Below are positions 1 through 9,428 of a stretch of 64,000 nucleotides of DNA, piece after piece. The DNA is from Microcoleus sp. bin38.metabat.b11b12b14.051. GTDB taxonomy: Bacteria > Cyanobacteriota > Cyanobacteriia > Cyanobacteriales > Microcoleaceae. The notes under the pieces are model-generated. The model saw nothing but the letters and a program-made list of their open reading frames with translations, searched no databases and was not told where the DNA came from. How positions within the stretch are numbered: the stretch's first letter is position 1; each line of letters begins with the position of its first letter. A program made the position numbers and the translations under genes. The stretch lies in the NCBI RefSeq assembly GCF_013299165.1, contig NZ_JAAFKD010000028.1, forward strand, positions 18,093-82,092, given 5' to 3'.

Positions 1-837
1 TTTCCCCAGCCGTTAGAGAGTTGCCCGGTGCCGGTGGAAGCAAGGACAGAACGCATCGGCTATATTGCGGTAGAAATTGATGAAGAGGAAAATGAAGCAA
101 GATTGCTGGGTTTTTCGGCAAGTGCGGCGGCGGGCGAATTGGTATTGAGGCAATTGCATTCTCTGGACGATTTTTTGGTGCATCTAGAGCATTTGTTTGA
201 AGCTAAAGTTGACCTGCGCCAGTGGTTGGTAAATGTGTTTATGCCGGATTGGCAGCCTTTTGAAGCGGTAGTTAACCCGCAGCCGGATGCGGTTCCCGCC
301 GAGATAATTGAAAATCCGCGTCCTTCGAGATTGCGGAATTGGTTAAATGATGTTGTGGAAGCGGGCTGGCAGAAAATTCAGCAAGGAAAGCAGAGTTTGG
401 AAGATTTAGTATTTCGCGATAGTCGCGACACTTTTGCATTCCGAGGCGGTGGAAGTTCGGGAGCCGAATCTCATTTTTTCGACCGTAAGAGCAGCGTCTA
501 CAGGTTGCCAGAAGCTGATGTTACTAGGGCAAAGTTGATTGATTTAGGCATGGAGTTGGGAAGGACAACTGTTGCTTTATTGGTGGCTATTGCCGAAGAG
601 AGCGATCGCACTATGAGAGTTTGCGTTCAATTGCATCCGGCGCTGGGACAAAGATATCTGCCACCGCACACTAAACTTTCGTTAATATCCGACACCGGAG
701 AAATTTTACACGAGGCTGAATCAACGATGCAAAATTCGTGTATTGTGCTGAAGGATTTTGAGGTAGAACCCCAAGAGAGCTTTAGCATCAAAGTAGCTCT
801 CAAAAATGTGAGCGTGACAGAAAATTTTGTGGTATGA
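1..837 (+). CDS. DUF1822 family protein, 5'-truncated by the window edge
   Basis: The frame is open from base 1, reading FPQPLESCPVPVEARTER, so the apparent GTG start at 28 is probably internal and the N-terminus lies outside the window. The visible ~279 residues fit the C-terminal part of the cyanobacterial DUF1822 family, with the ERIGYIAVEID element followed by the LVNVFMPDWQPFEAV strand/helix region. No catalytic motif is apparent and the function is unknown. The stop overlaps the next gene's start (ATGA, 834-837), so it is translationally coupled to a CHAT-domain gene; DUF1822 genes often neighbour CHAT genes in cyanobacteria. A regulatory or scaffold role for the CHAT protein is inference only. 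Confidence 0.8.
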   Translation, partial: FPQPLESCPVPVEARTERIGYIAVEIDEEENEARLLGFSASAAAGELVLRQLHSLDDFLVHLEHLFEAKVDLRQWLVNVFMPDWQPFEAVVNPQPDAVPAEIIENPRPSRLRNWLNDVVEAGWQKIQQGKQSLEDLVFRDSRDTFAFRGGGSSGAESHFFDRKSSVYRLPEADVTRAKLIDLGMELGRTTVALLVAIAEESDRTMRVCVQLHPALGQRYLPPHTKLSLISDTGEILHEAESTMQNSCIVLKDFEVEPQESFSIKVALKNVSVTENFVV

Positions 838-2732
838 TGAGTGAAATTTACTGTGCGGGCATCCAATTTATGAGCTGGACTATCATCTTGGCTTTGGGAT
901 CTGGGAGTCTAAAAAGCGGGTTTCCTCACGTCACGGCGGAACTCAAAGAAACAGGAAAAACCTTCGCTAAATTTCCTGCCAGCTTGCCCCCAGCACCAGA
1001 AGTTGAGGAATTGCACAGAAGGTGGAAAGTGCTTTGTAACGCACTCAAACCTGGGAGCGCTGCGAGTCGAATTAAATTGAAATCACCAGGCGTCACCACA
1101 AATTTTTCTGAGGACACACCGGAAGAAATATATCCGAATTTGTACAAACACATGAGGGAGTGGCTGGCATCTGACGAGTTTTGCAAAAAAATTGAATTGA
1201 ATCTCAGAACTTACATCGGCAATATATCTGAATCTTTTAAAATCTTTTTAGAAAACGATAATTCTCAGCTTTGGGAGTTGCCTTGGGATGCGTGGGCCTT
1301 GCGCGAAGTTTACGCCAACTGCGAAATAATTCTGACTTCGTGCGAATACGGAACAATTACGCGAGCGAGAAACGCAGTACCAGTAGTTAGATTTTCTGAA
1401 GGCAGGATTTTATGCGTGTTTGGCAACAGTCAGGGCATTGATATTAAAAAAGATCGCAGAACAATCGAAAAACTTTTGGGCGATCGCTGCGAGTTAAATT
1501 TTCTCAAAGAGCCGACTGCTGAAAAGTTGTATGAGGAGCTGTTTGACGAGAAAGGCTGGCAAGTTTTATTTTTTGCAGGACACAGCAACAGCGACTGGAA
1601 TGCTGCTAACGGACTGCTGTATATCAATCAAAATCCTGACAACAATACTATCACTGTAGAGGAGTTAAAATCTGGTTTAAAACAAGCTATCAGTAACGGC
1701 TTGCAGTTGCTGATTTTTAATTCGTGTTCGAGTTTGGGCATTGCTACGGATATCGTTGCTGAGGGTTTGCATTTGCCGTCAATAATTGTGATGCGCGCGC
1801 CGCTACCAGATCCCATTGCTCACGATTTTGTAAAGTCTTTGTTTGAATATTTGGCATTAGGAGATCCTTTGTTTTTGGCGGTTCGCAAAGCTAAAAATGA
1901 TTTGCTGTCGTGGGAACCTCGATTTCCGGGTGCGAGCGGAATTCCCATGCTGTGTCAGCATCCGACGTTTGACGAGTTTATTTTACCGAGGTGGAAAGCC
2001 GAAAACCCTGTGAATCCACCTTTCTCCGAGGCTCAGGCGGGCGATCGCCCAAACCACGGGAATTTCATGATTCCAACTCAATTGATGCAGCGGGCGAGCA
2101 TCAGTTTAGCTGTTGTGGCGATCGGCTATCCATTGATCGGCCCGCATCTGGGAGCTGTGATTAACACATTCGGGATGGAAAAACACCGCAACAATCAATT
2201 TTTAATCGCGAAAGTTTCATACAATCTAGCTGCGTCACTCGATCCAACTAATGGCTATTATTTTTATAATTTGTCTTTACTTTGCGATCAAATAAACGAA
2301 GACGAGTGCGCGGAACAAGCCATGAAACAAGCAGTCTGGCGCGGACTTCCCGAAGCTTATGCCCAATTAGCTAAATCGCTGATTGTCAAAAATAAACCTC
2401 AAGCTGCTTTAAAAGTAATCGGACTGTGTTTAGAACAAACTGAATTTGATGGAGTGAAATCAGCTTGTTTGAAAAATCGCGGTTGGTTGCGTTTCAATGA
2501 CAACCAATACGACTCAGCGGAAGCAGATTTAAGAACGGCTATATCTCTCAACACTAAAACTCCAGAAGCTCAATGTCTTTTAGCGAAGGTACTCGAAGCT
2601 AAAGGAAAACCGCAAGAATCACTAAAACATTGGGCAGAAACAATAAAATCTGGCGAGGCTAGAATTCCCGAACAAGATGAGTGTATCCAAATAGCCAAAC
2701 AACGTTTACAAAAAATAGGAAATAGCCCATGA
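834..2732 (+). CDS. CHAT domain protein with transmembrane segment and C-terminal TPRs
   Basis: 632 aa. The central region is a CHAT (caspase HetF-associated with TPRs) peptidase-like domain. The expected dyad is visible as His250 in LFFAGHSNSDW and Cys298 in LLIFNSCSSLG, with the usual WELPWDAW segment upstream (~residues 147-154). A hydrophobic stretch around 425-447 could be one membrane span, and the C-terminal ~170 residues form TPR-like helix pairs ending in KTPEAQCLLAKVLEAKGKPQES. Domain order is CHAT, membrane segment, TPR. It overlaps both neighbours by ATGA junctions, giving a tight three-gene operon. Family knowledge supports a caspase-like cysteine peptidase; substrate and trigger are unknown. 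The start could be either of two consecutive ATGs. Confidence 0.85.
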   Translation: MMSEIYCAGIQFMSWTIILALGSGSLKSGFPHVTAELKETGKTFAKFPASLPPAPEVEELHRRWKVLCNALKPGSAASRIKLKSPGVTTNFSEDTPEEIYPNLYKHMREWLASDEFCKKIELNLRTYIGNISESFKIFLENDNSQLWELPWDAWALREVYANCEIILTSCEYGTITRARNAVPVVRFSEGRILCVFGNSQGIDIKKDRRTIEKLLGDRCELNFLKEPTAEKLYEELFDEKGWQVLFFAGHSNSDWNAANGLLYINQNPDNNTITVEELKSGLKQAISNGLQLLIFNSCSSLGIATDIVAEGLHLPSIIVMRAPLPDPIAHDFVKSLFEYLALGDPLFLAVRKAKNDLLSWEPRFPGASGIPMLCQHPTFDEFILPRWKAENPVNPPFSEAQAGDRPNHGNFMIPTQLMQRASISLAVVAIGYPLIGPHLGAVINTFGMEKHRNNQFLIAKVSYNLAASLDPTNGYYFYNLSLLCDQINEDECAEQAMKQAVWRGLPEAYAQLAKSLIVKNKPQAALKVIGLCLEQTEFDGVKSACLKNRGWLRFNDNQYDSAEADLRTAISLNTKTPEAQCLLAKVLEAKGKPQESLKHWAETIKSGEARIPEQDECIQIAKQRLQKIGNSP

Positions 2733-3931
2733 AAAAACAGATAGCCACTTGTATAGGCGCCAGCGCGATCGCCAGTACGGTCATTTCAATCAATATTCTA
2801 CCTCATTCGCGCTTTGGCAGTCACACAGATTTATCCAAAATATCCGCCAACAACCTCATAATTTCCCCAGCAATCGCAGCAACGAGCAGAATATCCAACG
2901 GACAAATCCTGAATATTAGCGGCGAAGTGCAGTTACAGCGTCAAAATGGCCGCAGTATTCGCGCGACAACCGGCACGCCAATTTATCCGGGCGACAAACT
3001 GCAAACTTCACAAAACGGACAAATTACCATCCAATGTGCAGATTTAGGAATTAAGTCAATTAAAGCGGGTGAAAATCAATTAAATAGCTGTTTGTTGGTG
3101 AGCGACAAGTCGCAGTCTGACTGCAATAAAAATTTAATTAGATGTCCCGATCGCGGTGATGATAAAATTGCTTGGAACAACGCGCCGATTCCTTATATAA
3201 TCAGTCCGAGGCGGACGCAATTGCTGGAAAATAAGCCGGCTTTGCGCTGGAATCCGGTTGCGGGTGCGACTAGCTATAAGTTGAGCCTTCTCGAAAATAA
3301 TTCGAAGTTAAATTGGGAAATGACGGTTAACGGTACTGAGGCGGTGTATGCGGGGGAACCGGCGCTGAAACCGGGTGTTAAGTACCGATTGATTGTGGAG
3401 GCGAATACGGGGGTTTCTTCGGAAAGTGCCGCAGGAGAGGGATATAGAGAGTTTGGTTTGTTGGATGAGAAGGAAGCTCAGGCTGTTAAAGATGCGGTTG
3501 GGGCGATCGACCAACAGGTACCGAATGCCGTGGCAAAAAAATTAGCAACAGCCCATATTTATCTTAGCACAAACTTGATTGCCGAAGCAATAGAAACCTT
3601 AGAAAGCTTACCAACAGTGGGAGTTGAGACAGCGCCAATTTACCGGAAGTTGGGGGAACTGTATCGAGAGCGATCGCAACTGATGCCGCAGGCGGAAGTA
3701 TATTATCAAAAGGCAATCAATGCAGCTAAACCAGACGATATCGAGGAGCTAACCGACGCGCGTTACGGTTTGGGACAAGTTTATTCATCGATGCGGAACT
3801 ATCCCGAAGCTCGGCGCCATTTGCAGTCAGCAAAAGAGGGATATCAAAATTTGGGAGATTTGCCAATGGTGGAAAAGATAGAGAAGCAATTGCAAGACGT
3901 GCAAAGAAAAGAACAGAGAAAAGCTGCATAG
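2729..3931 (+). CDS. Exported FecR-like and TPR-containing protein
   Basis: 400 aa. A basic, hydrophobic N-terminus (MKKQIATCIGASAIAS) suggests a signal peptide or anchor. Residues ~60-105 (ISGEVQLQRQNGRSIRATTG, then PIYPGDKLQT) resemble the FecR-like beta domain. Residues ~155-235 read like an Ig/fibronectin-like module (LRWNPVAGATSYKLSLLEN). The C-terminal half is TPR helices (YYQKAINAAKP, DARYGLGQVYSSMRNYPEARRHL). ATGA overlap with the CHAT gene makes it the third gene of the operon. It could be the extracytoplasmic or adaptor component of a CHAT system; that role is inferred from context. Confidence 0.75.
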   Translation: MKKQIATCIGASAIASTVISINILPHSRFGSHTDLSKISANNLIISPAIAATSRISNGQILNISGEVQLQRQNGRSIRATTGTPIYPGDKLQTSQNGQITIQCADLGIKSIKAGENQLNSCLLVSDKSQSDCNKNLIRCPDRGDDKIAWNNAPIPYIISPRRTQLLENKPALRWNPVAGATSYKLSLLENNSKLNWEMTVNGTEAVYAGEPALKPGVKYRLIVEANTGVSSESAAGEGYREFGLLDEKEAQAVKDAVGAIDQQVPNAVAKKLATAHIYLSTNLIAEAIETLESLPTVGVETAPIYRKLGELYRERSQLMPQAEVYYQKAINAAKPDDIEELTDARYGLGQVYSSMRNYPEARRHLQSAKEGYQNLGDLPMVEKIEKQLQDVQRKEQRKAA

Positions 3932-3941
3932 TGCGATCGAT

Positions 3942-4112
3942 TAATCGCACTACGAACCGTTCGTAGTGCGGAATTTATTCCGCTCTCTGACTGCGGACGC
4001 CAGGACGCACTACAAACCGTTCGTAGTGCGGAATTTATTCCGCTCTCTGGCCGTTCGTAGTGCGGAATTTATTCCGCTCTGTGGCTGCGGACGCCAGGAC
4101 GCACTACAAACG
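3942..4112. repeat. Tandem short palindromic repeats (TAGTGCGGAATTTATTCCGC family)
   Basis: The hairpin-forming unit 'CGTTCGTAGTGCGGAATTTA...' recurs three times (near 3957, 4018 and 4053), interleaved with 'TGCGGACGCCAGGACGCACTAC' segments. A related copy lies at about 38378-38455. GCGGAATTTATTCCGC is itself a near-perfect palindrome. It follows the operon's last stop, so it could act in transcription termination or mRNA stability. Confidence 0.8.
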
Positions 4113-4181
4113 GTTTATTTATGATAATCCAATAGGGTTCACTTAAGAAGTGTCATTGCGAGGAACGAAGTAATACCAATT

Positions 4182-4308
4182 TAAAAAAACATTGCTACAA
4201 AAAATAAATTAGAGGTTTTTACCTGTAGGGATACGGCACTGCCGTCTCCGGCAATTTATGATGATGACATATAATTTATATACGCTTAATGTGCGTAGCA
4301 ACAATTTG
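4182..4308. repeat. Dispersed intergenic repeat, ~125 bp (copy 1)
   Basis: The segment beginning AACATTGCTACAAAAAA and ending GCAACAATTTGTCA closely matches 38490-38614, including the shared core AAATTAGAGGTTTTTACCTG. No coding frame is evident. Just upstream (4128-4173) is a half copy of the palindromic MITE-like element found complete at 25461-25563. Confidence 0.75.
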
Positions 4309-4317
4309 TCACGCATG

Positions 4318-4510
4318 GTATAAGACGGCGGTTGAAACCGCATCTACACAAAGATCAGACGGCGGTTGAAACCGCGTCTACAGAAACGATGTCCGCCTCC
4401 GCGGACTGAAGAAGATAACGTAATTTTCACCGTCTTCTCTTCAACCCGCGGAGGCGGGTTTTGTTCGTATCGACGCGGTTTCAACCGCCGAGTATTCAAC
4501 CGCCCGCTAT
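4318..4510. repeat. GCGGTTGAAACCGC-type palindromic repeats
   Basis: Two copies of 'GACGGCGGTTGAAACCGC' are followed by an inverted copy (GACGCGGTTTCAACCGCCG), with CCCGCGGAGGCGGG between them. They form a large imperfect hairpin immediately beyond the 3' end of the convergent TPR-CHAT gene. The same family occurs at 16430-16790. Confidence 0.75.
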
Positions 4511-4511
4511 T

Positions 4512-7220
4512 CTACCGCGCATCACCAATCAAAATAAACGGCGACCAATAAAAAGGATGAGGAGAAATCTTAATCTGACTCAATTTAGCTTGCCGCAAAG
4601 CTTCCGCTTTACTCATCCCTTTATTAATATTTTGATAAAATGCCACCATCAATTCTTGAGTAGCTGAATCATCAACACTCCAGAGACTCGCCATCACAGC
4701 ATTCGCACCCGCGCGCTCAAATACATAGGCAATTCCCGATATTTCTTCCCCGTTGGAATTGGCTTGCAAAGCTGTTTGACACGCACTTAAGGTGAGAAGT
4801 CTGGTGTTTTGCAATCCTAATAACGCGGCATCGGCAATATTGAATTGAGTGTCAGCAAATAGAAGTGTATTTGCTTTCATGTCCAATTTTTGACAGCCTT
4901 CGGGTTGGAAACAGCCGTGAGTTGCTAGGTGCAAAAAGGGAAAGCGAGGTGCTTGGGTTTTGAATTTGTCGAGGGTGGCGGTATTGCCGATATAGGGGGG
5001 ACTGCCAGGGAATAATTGAGCGATATTTCTGACTTCTGCTTCGGAACCGGGTAGATCTTGCGGAGGGCGGGGGACGGGATTTCCTAATGCTAAGATGCCG
5101 CTTTGTAATTTGGAATCAGGACTTGACCTGGTTGAAATACGGGTGAGATAGTTGATGGGATATTTCTCGATTAGGTATTTCTCAGTTTGCTTATCTAAAA
5201 GGGCTTCAAATGGGATATAACGCAATTTTCCTGTGGCGATGATGCTCAATTGTTTGGGAGAAAATGCCTGTATTTTGTCTTCTACTGGGCGAATCAGGAT
5301 ATCGTATAGTTTGCCACCAGTGTCTTTGTAATCTGACGTGAGTCCGCTTGATATCTGTTCGCGGTATTGAGTGATGAGTTTGTCGAATTCTGTGGGATCT
5401 ATTGCAATTTTTTTAACATTTAAACTGTCTTTTGTCAAGACAAATATGGCGATCGTATTGGGAACATTTTTGGCATTTGTCAGCAAGACGGGTTGAATGA
5501 CAACGGTTCCGGGTGAGATACTTGCTTTCAGTTGGGCGATGTCTTTGAGTTTAGTTTCAAATAGTTCGGCGACTTCCGGGAAACTGCGGGAGATTTGTTC
5601 GGCTTGGCGGTTGACTTCTGCTTCTGATTCCCGGATTTGTCGGGAGAGATTTTCTGAGAATTTGTCTTCTAGTTGGCGGCGGAGGGATTGCAGTTGTTGA
5701 TTTTTTTGATTCCATTCGTCTATGGCTTTTTGTGCTTGGGGGTTGGCGACTTTGGCGTTGATGAGGCGGGTGTAGTCGGCGAGGTCTACTGTGGTGGCGA
5801 TGTTGACCCATTGAAAAGCGCGATCGGCTTGGTTTTGATCGATGAGAAGCGATGTGAGGGCGATCGGGGTTAAGTTATTAGCTTGTAAAAATTTTTGGCG
5901 ATTTTCTCGCTGTAAACCACTCCGCATTTCTAAAGTAATCTTGATGGAGTCCTCCAAATTTTTGATGGCATCAGTAGGTTTATTTATATCTCGGTAGGCT
6001 AAACCCATATTAGTTAAAGTAACAGCTTCCCCAGGGCGATCGCCCACTTTCCGCCTAATTTCCAAAGCTTGGTTATAGGATTTCAATGCCTTGTTTGGTT
6101 GTTTCATGTTTTGGTAGGCTAAACCCATATTATTCAAAGTAGTAGCTTCCCCAGAGCGATCGCCCACTGACCGCATAATTGGCAAAGCTTCGTTAAGGTA
6201 TTCCAATGCCTCTTCTGGTTTTCCAATGTTGTTATAGGCTAAACCCATATTAGTTAAAGTAGCAGCTTGCCCTGGGCGATCCCTCACTTTCTGCCTAATT
6301 TTTAAAGCTTGCTTAAGATATTCCAATGCCTCTTTTGATTTTTCAAGTTTGTCGTAGGCTAAACCCATATTATTCAAAGTAGTAGCTTCCCCAGAGCGAT
6401 CGCCCCCTTCCTGCCAAATTGCTAAAGCTTGCTTAAAGTTGTCCAATGCCTTTTCTGGTTTTCCAATTCTGTAGTGGACCCAACCAATACCATTCAAAGC
6501 AACAGCTTCTACAAATCGGTCGTGTACTTCCTGTGAAATTGGCAAAGCTTGGTTATAGTATTTTAATGCCTCTTCTGGTTTTCCAATGCTGTCATAGACC
6601 CAACCAATATTAGTCAAAGTTCTAGCTTCCGCAGAGCGAGCGCGCACTTCCTGCCAAATTGGCAAAGCTTGGTTATAGTATTTTAATGCCTCTTCTGGTT
6701 TTCCTGTGTTCTGGTAATATGAACCAATATTAGTCAAAGTTCTAGCTTCCCCAGAGCGATCGCGCACTTCCTGCCAAATTGGCAAAGCTTGGTTATAGTA
6801 TTTTAATGCCTCTGTTGATTTTCCAAGTTTGTCGTAGGCTAAACCAATATTAGTCAAAGTCAAAACTTCCCCATAGCGATCCCGCACTTCTCGCGAAATA
6901 GGCAAAGCTTGGTTAAAGTATTTTAATGCTTCTTTTGGTTGTCCAATGTTGTTGTAGACCGTACCAATCCTATTGAGGACTGATACTTCCGTTGTTAGAT
7001 CGTTCAATTGTCGTACAATGCTTAAAATCTGCTGCCATGTTTCTATTGCCGGTTGCGATTTTCCTTGCTGTTGCTGTTCCATTGCTTGCCGTATCAGTTT
7101 CTCTACTTCTTGACTCTGTGCATTTGGACTTTGCGCCCTACTAGGTTGCACCATGGGTGGTACAGTCAGAGGAGTTAAAAACACACCCAAAACCAAAACA
7201 CTGATAATAATTCGTTTCAT
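4512..7220 (-). CDS. Secreted TPR-CHAT domain protein
   Basis: 902 aa. The N-terminal signal peptide (MKRIIISVLVLGVFLTPLTV, cleavage likely after SRA) indicates export. Residues ~60-460 are about ten 40-residue TPRs of the kinesin-light-chain type (ALKYYNQALPI, ALEYLKQALKI), also visible as a ~120-bp periodicity in the DNA. A helical linker (KNQQLQSLRRQLEDKFSENL) leads to a C-terminal CHAT domain with His768 (FLHLATHGC) and Cys814 (LTLSACQTAL). It converges on the DUF1822/CHAT/FecR-TPR operon, so the locus has two CHAT proteins of opposite domain order. Such proteins are numerous in filamentous cyanobacteria; HetF is the best-known relative. Substrate unknown. Confidence 0.9.
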   Translation of the reverse strand: MKRIIISVLVLGVFLTPLTVPPMVQPSRAQSPNAQSQEVEKLIRQAMEQQQQGKSQPAIETWQQILSIVRQLNDLTTEVSVLNRIGTVYNNIGQPKEALKYFNQALPISREVRDRYGEVLTLTNIGLAYDKLGKSTEALKYYNQALPIWQEVRDRSGEARTLTNIGSYYQNTGKPEEALKYYNQALPIWQEVRARSAEARTLTNIGWVYDSIGKPEEALKYYNQALPISQEVHDRFVEAVALNGIGWVHYRIGKPEKALDNFKQALAIWQEGGDRSGEATTLNNMGLAYDKLEKSKEALEYLKQALKIRQKVRDRPGQAATLTNMGLAYNNIGKPEEALEYLNEALPIMRSVGDRSGEATTLNNMGLAYQNMKQPNKALKSYNQALEIRRKVGDRPGEAVTLTNMGLAYRDINKPTDAIKNLEDSIKITLEMRSGLQRENRQKFLQANNLTPIALTSLLIDQNQADRAFQWVNIATTVDLADYTRLINAKVANPQAQKAIDEWNQKNQQLQSLRRQLEDKFSENLSRQIRESEAEVNRQAEQISRSFPEVAELFETKLKDIAQLKASISPGTVVIQPVLLTNAKNVPNTIAIFVLTKDSLNVKKIAIDPTEFDKLITQYREQISSGLTSDYKDTGGKLYDILIRPVEDKIQAFSPKQLSIIATGKLRYIPFEALLDKQTEKYLIEKYPINYLTRISTRSSPDSKLQSGILALGNPVPRPPQDLPGSEAEVRNIAQLFPGSPPYIGNTATLDKFKTQAPRFPFLHLATHGCFQPEGCQKLDMKANTLLFADTQFNIADAALLGLQNTRLLTLSACQTALQANSNGEEISGIAYVFERAGANAVMASLWSVDDSATQELMVAFYQNINKGMSKAEALRQAKLSQIKISPHPFYWSPFILIGDAR

Positions 7221-7346
7221 AACCTTACCTAATTCTCCTCATCAAATTAACCAATTCTCTAATTGCCACACAGGAATATTGATAAAATCACGAGTATCGC
7301 TTCTCACCAAAAGAGTTTTGCTCTTAATTGCAGCATAGGTAATTTT

Positions 7347-7563
7347 GAAGCAATATCTGTAGGAAAATGGCACTGCCGTCTCCTCTTCAGGATGAAATAC
7401 AGAACACGGCATTTGGAAGCAATATCTGTAGGGAAATGGCACTGCCGTCTCCTCTTTAGGATGAAATACAGAACACGGCATTTGGAAGCAATATCTGTAG
7501 GGAAACGGCACTGCCGTCTCCTCTTCAGGATGAAATACAGGACACGGCAATGCCGTGTCCCTA
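7347..7563. repeat. Three tandem 69-bp repeats
   Basis: Units start at 7347, 7416 and 7485 (GAAGCAATATCTGTAGG...), each holding CACTGCCGTCTCCTCTTCAG and GAACACGGCA. Because 69 is divisible by three, spurious open frames run through on both strands. The array ends in the hairpin GACACGGCAATGCCGTGTC. It lies between two outward promoter regions, so a regulatory effect is possible. Confidence 0.9.
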
Positions 7564-7581
7564 CCCGTTATCTAGCTGAAA

Positions 7582-8181
7582 TTAATACGGAGTTGCTTTA
7601 ATTGTCATCGTCTTTTTCTTCACATCAAACTGCATTTCATCAATGACATATTGCGGTGTATTTTTCCCATTTCCAGCGATAACAGACATGATACCGTCCA
7701 ACTTGTCAGCAGAAATAACAGACCCCAGATTCAACTCTGCTTGACCTGTTTCCGGCTTTACCAGGCGAAAAGCGTTCATGGGAATACCGCCCCAAGTCTC
7801 TGTACGTCCCGGTGGAGTGCCGGAACCCCGAATAATCGGCCCTCCATCAGCGCGATAAGCGGGAGCATTGTTGGGAAACACGATTTTCTCAACTTGATTC
7901 AAGGGGAGCGATTTCTTATCCACTGCTCCCTTTATCCATAATTTTTGCTCTTTCTCATCAATCTCTAAAACTTGGCCGTCTCTTGCAGTGCCCCGTTTCA
8001 TCACAATTTTTGCTTTTATGGGCAATGCTACAGGTATGGGCGGGCGGACCTTAGCCTGTGCTTGTACAGATGGCAAATTTTGTTTCTGGACTTCCTGACT
8101 GGCGGCATTGACTTGCGCCGCCATACCCGCCGTTACTGTAAAAAGTGCTACAACTAGAAAAGAAAGTGTTTTGCGTTTCAT
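7582..8181 (-). CDS. Exported hypothetical protein
   Basis: 199 aa. A clear signal peptide (MKRKTLSFLVVALFTVTAGM, cleavage likely after QVNA) precedes a mostly beta-rich mature domain. That domain includes IVMKRGTARDGQVLEIDEK and LPLNQVEKIVFPNNAPAY, a pattern seen in small periplasmic beta-sandwich or SH3-like folds. No catalytic motif is recognised. It is divergently arranged with the next gene, sharing an ~80-bp gap. Family not identified. Confidence 0.65.
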   Translation of the reverse strand: MKRKTLSFLVVALFTVTAGMAAQVNAASQEVQKQNLPSVQAQAKVRPPIPVALPIKAKIVMKRGTARDGQVLEIDEKEQKLWIKGAVDKKSLPLNQVEKIVFPNNAPAYRADGGPIIRGSGTPPGRTETWGGIPMNAFRLVKPETGQAELNLGSVISADKLDGIMSVIAGNGKNTPQYVIDEMQFDVKKKTMTIKATPY

Positions 8182-8263
8182 AGTCCCCCTAAACCCCCTT
8201 CAAGGGTAAGCGTTAACCCGCTACCGTTATAAACCCATACTTCAGTCCCTTGAGGGTAAATCC

Positions 8264-9160
8264 GTGCTCGTTACTCCAGAACCTACTCCCGAATCGAATA
8301 TCTTAGGAAAATTTGCCAGTGTTGTTGGCTTGCTTGGTGCCGCCCTGTTTTTCACGGGCTGGATTTATCGCTGGTCGTACTTTTACTTTTTTCAGATACA
8401 GGTAACGACTCTCGATTTACCAGTGGAATCGTTTTTCATGGCCCCACTTCAGGTTTTTTTAGCTGATGGGCCCACGATATTCAGAAGTGCGATCGCCTTT
8501 CTGCTGACAGTCTTTGCAATTTATCTCACTTTGTGGCTGGTTAACAGTATCAACAAGACAGTTGCTGCTAAAATCAATAGCATAATTAGCCGCTCTCTTT
8601 CCTATCCTTACGGCAGAAGATTCAGGTGGCTTTACCGCATCATCAAGTCTTGGGAAGAATTTAATATCAATAGATATAACTCCCTCAAATTATTGCGATC
8701 GTTCGTTGACGAAGTTATTATCGTCAGTTTGGTATTGCTAGTGCTGTTCTGGTCTGCTTACCACCAAGGAATTGCCGATGGCCGACGCGATGCCAGCGAA
8801 ACTTCTGCTTTACCCGCTGTCACTTTAATCGCCAAACAAGACAATATTTCATTAGGCAGAAAACTTGATGATGATACTCTTCGTTCCGCCGGGAAAGGAT
8901 TTAAAGCGATTGGAGATATAGGTTTATTTACTGATTTGAGCCAGCAAGACTTTAATCATATCAATAACTCCCAAGAACCTATAGTTTGGCGACTGCTTCT
9001 ACATAGGGGAAACTGGATTTATATGTTTCCCACTTTAACTAAATCACAGCAAAAAGACCCTAAAACTCGCCCTCTAGTAGTTGCTGTTCAACAAAGTGAA
9101 TCCGGCGATCAATTACTCATACTCAGTCCGGAACCTTCTCAACCTAAACCGTCGAAATAA
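8264..9160 (+). CDS. Hypothetical multi-pass membrane protein
   Basis: 298 aa from a GTG start preceded by GAGGG (~8252). Three hydrophobic segments are visible at about residues 15-38 (VVGLLGAALFFTGWIYRW), 68-95 (IAFLLTVFAIYLTLWLV) and 150-168 (VIIVSLVLLVLFWSAY). A ~120-residue soluble C-terminal domain follows. No named family is recognised. Confidence 0.65.
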   Translation: MLVTPEPTPESNILGKFASVVGLLGAALFFTGWIYRWSYFYFFQIQVTTLDLPVESFFMAPLQVFLADGPTIFRSAIAFLLTVFAIYLTLWLVNSINKTVAAKINSIISRSLSYPYGRRFRWLYRIIKSWEEFNINRYNSLKLLRSFVDEVIIVSLVLLVLFWSAYHQGIADGRRDASETSALPAVTLIAKQDNISLGRKLDDDTLRSAGKGFKAIGDIGLFTDLSQQDFNHINNSQEPIVWRLLLHRGNWIYMFPTLTKSQQKDPKTRPLVVAVQQSESGDQLLILSPEPSQPKPSK

Positions 9161-9245
9161 AGTCGGCGCGAGTTGATTGAATACCAAAATCATCTCGATG
9201 CTAATTGTTAGAGAGTTAAATCAACTTGTAGGGTGCGTCATACGG

Positions 9246-9364
9246 GTGCATCTCACTTTTGAAGAGGGCGAAGCATGACCGCATATAAGTTATTAGTTAT
9301 AATCCCATATTGACTGCGGTCATGCTTCGCCCCTACAAACATATTTGCCAAAGTGAGATGTACC
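9246..9364. repeat. Inverted repeat, MITE-like hairpin
   Basis: The left arm carries GTGCATCTCACTTT and GGCGAAGCATGACCGCA. The right arm carries the complements TGCGGTCATGCTTCGCC and AAAGTGAGATGTAC. About 30 bp separate the inner arms. It is non-coding and lies between convergent genes; it may fold as a bidirectional terminator or be a small non-autonomous element. Confidence 0.8.
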
Positions 9365-9428
9365 CCGTCATACATTGATGATTTCGATCTCAACAGGTTT
9401 TTCTGCTCCGCGAAACCTTACGTATTTC

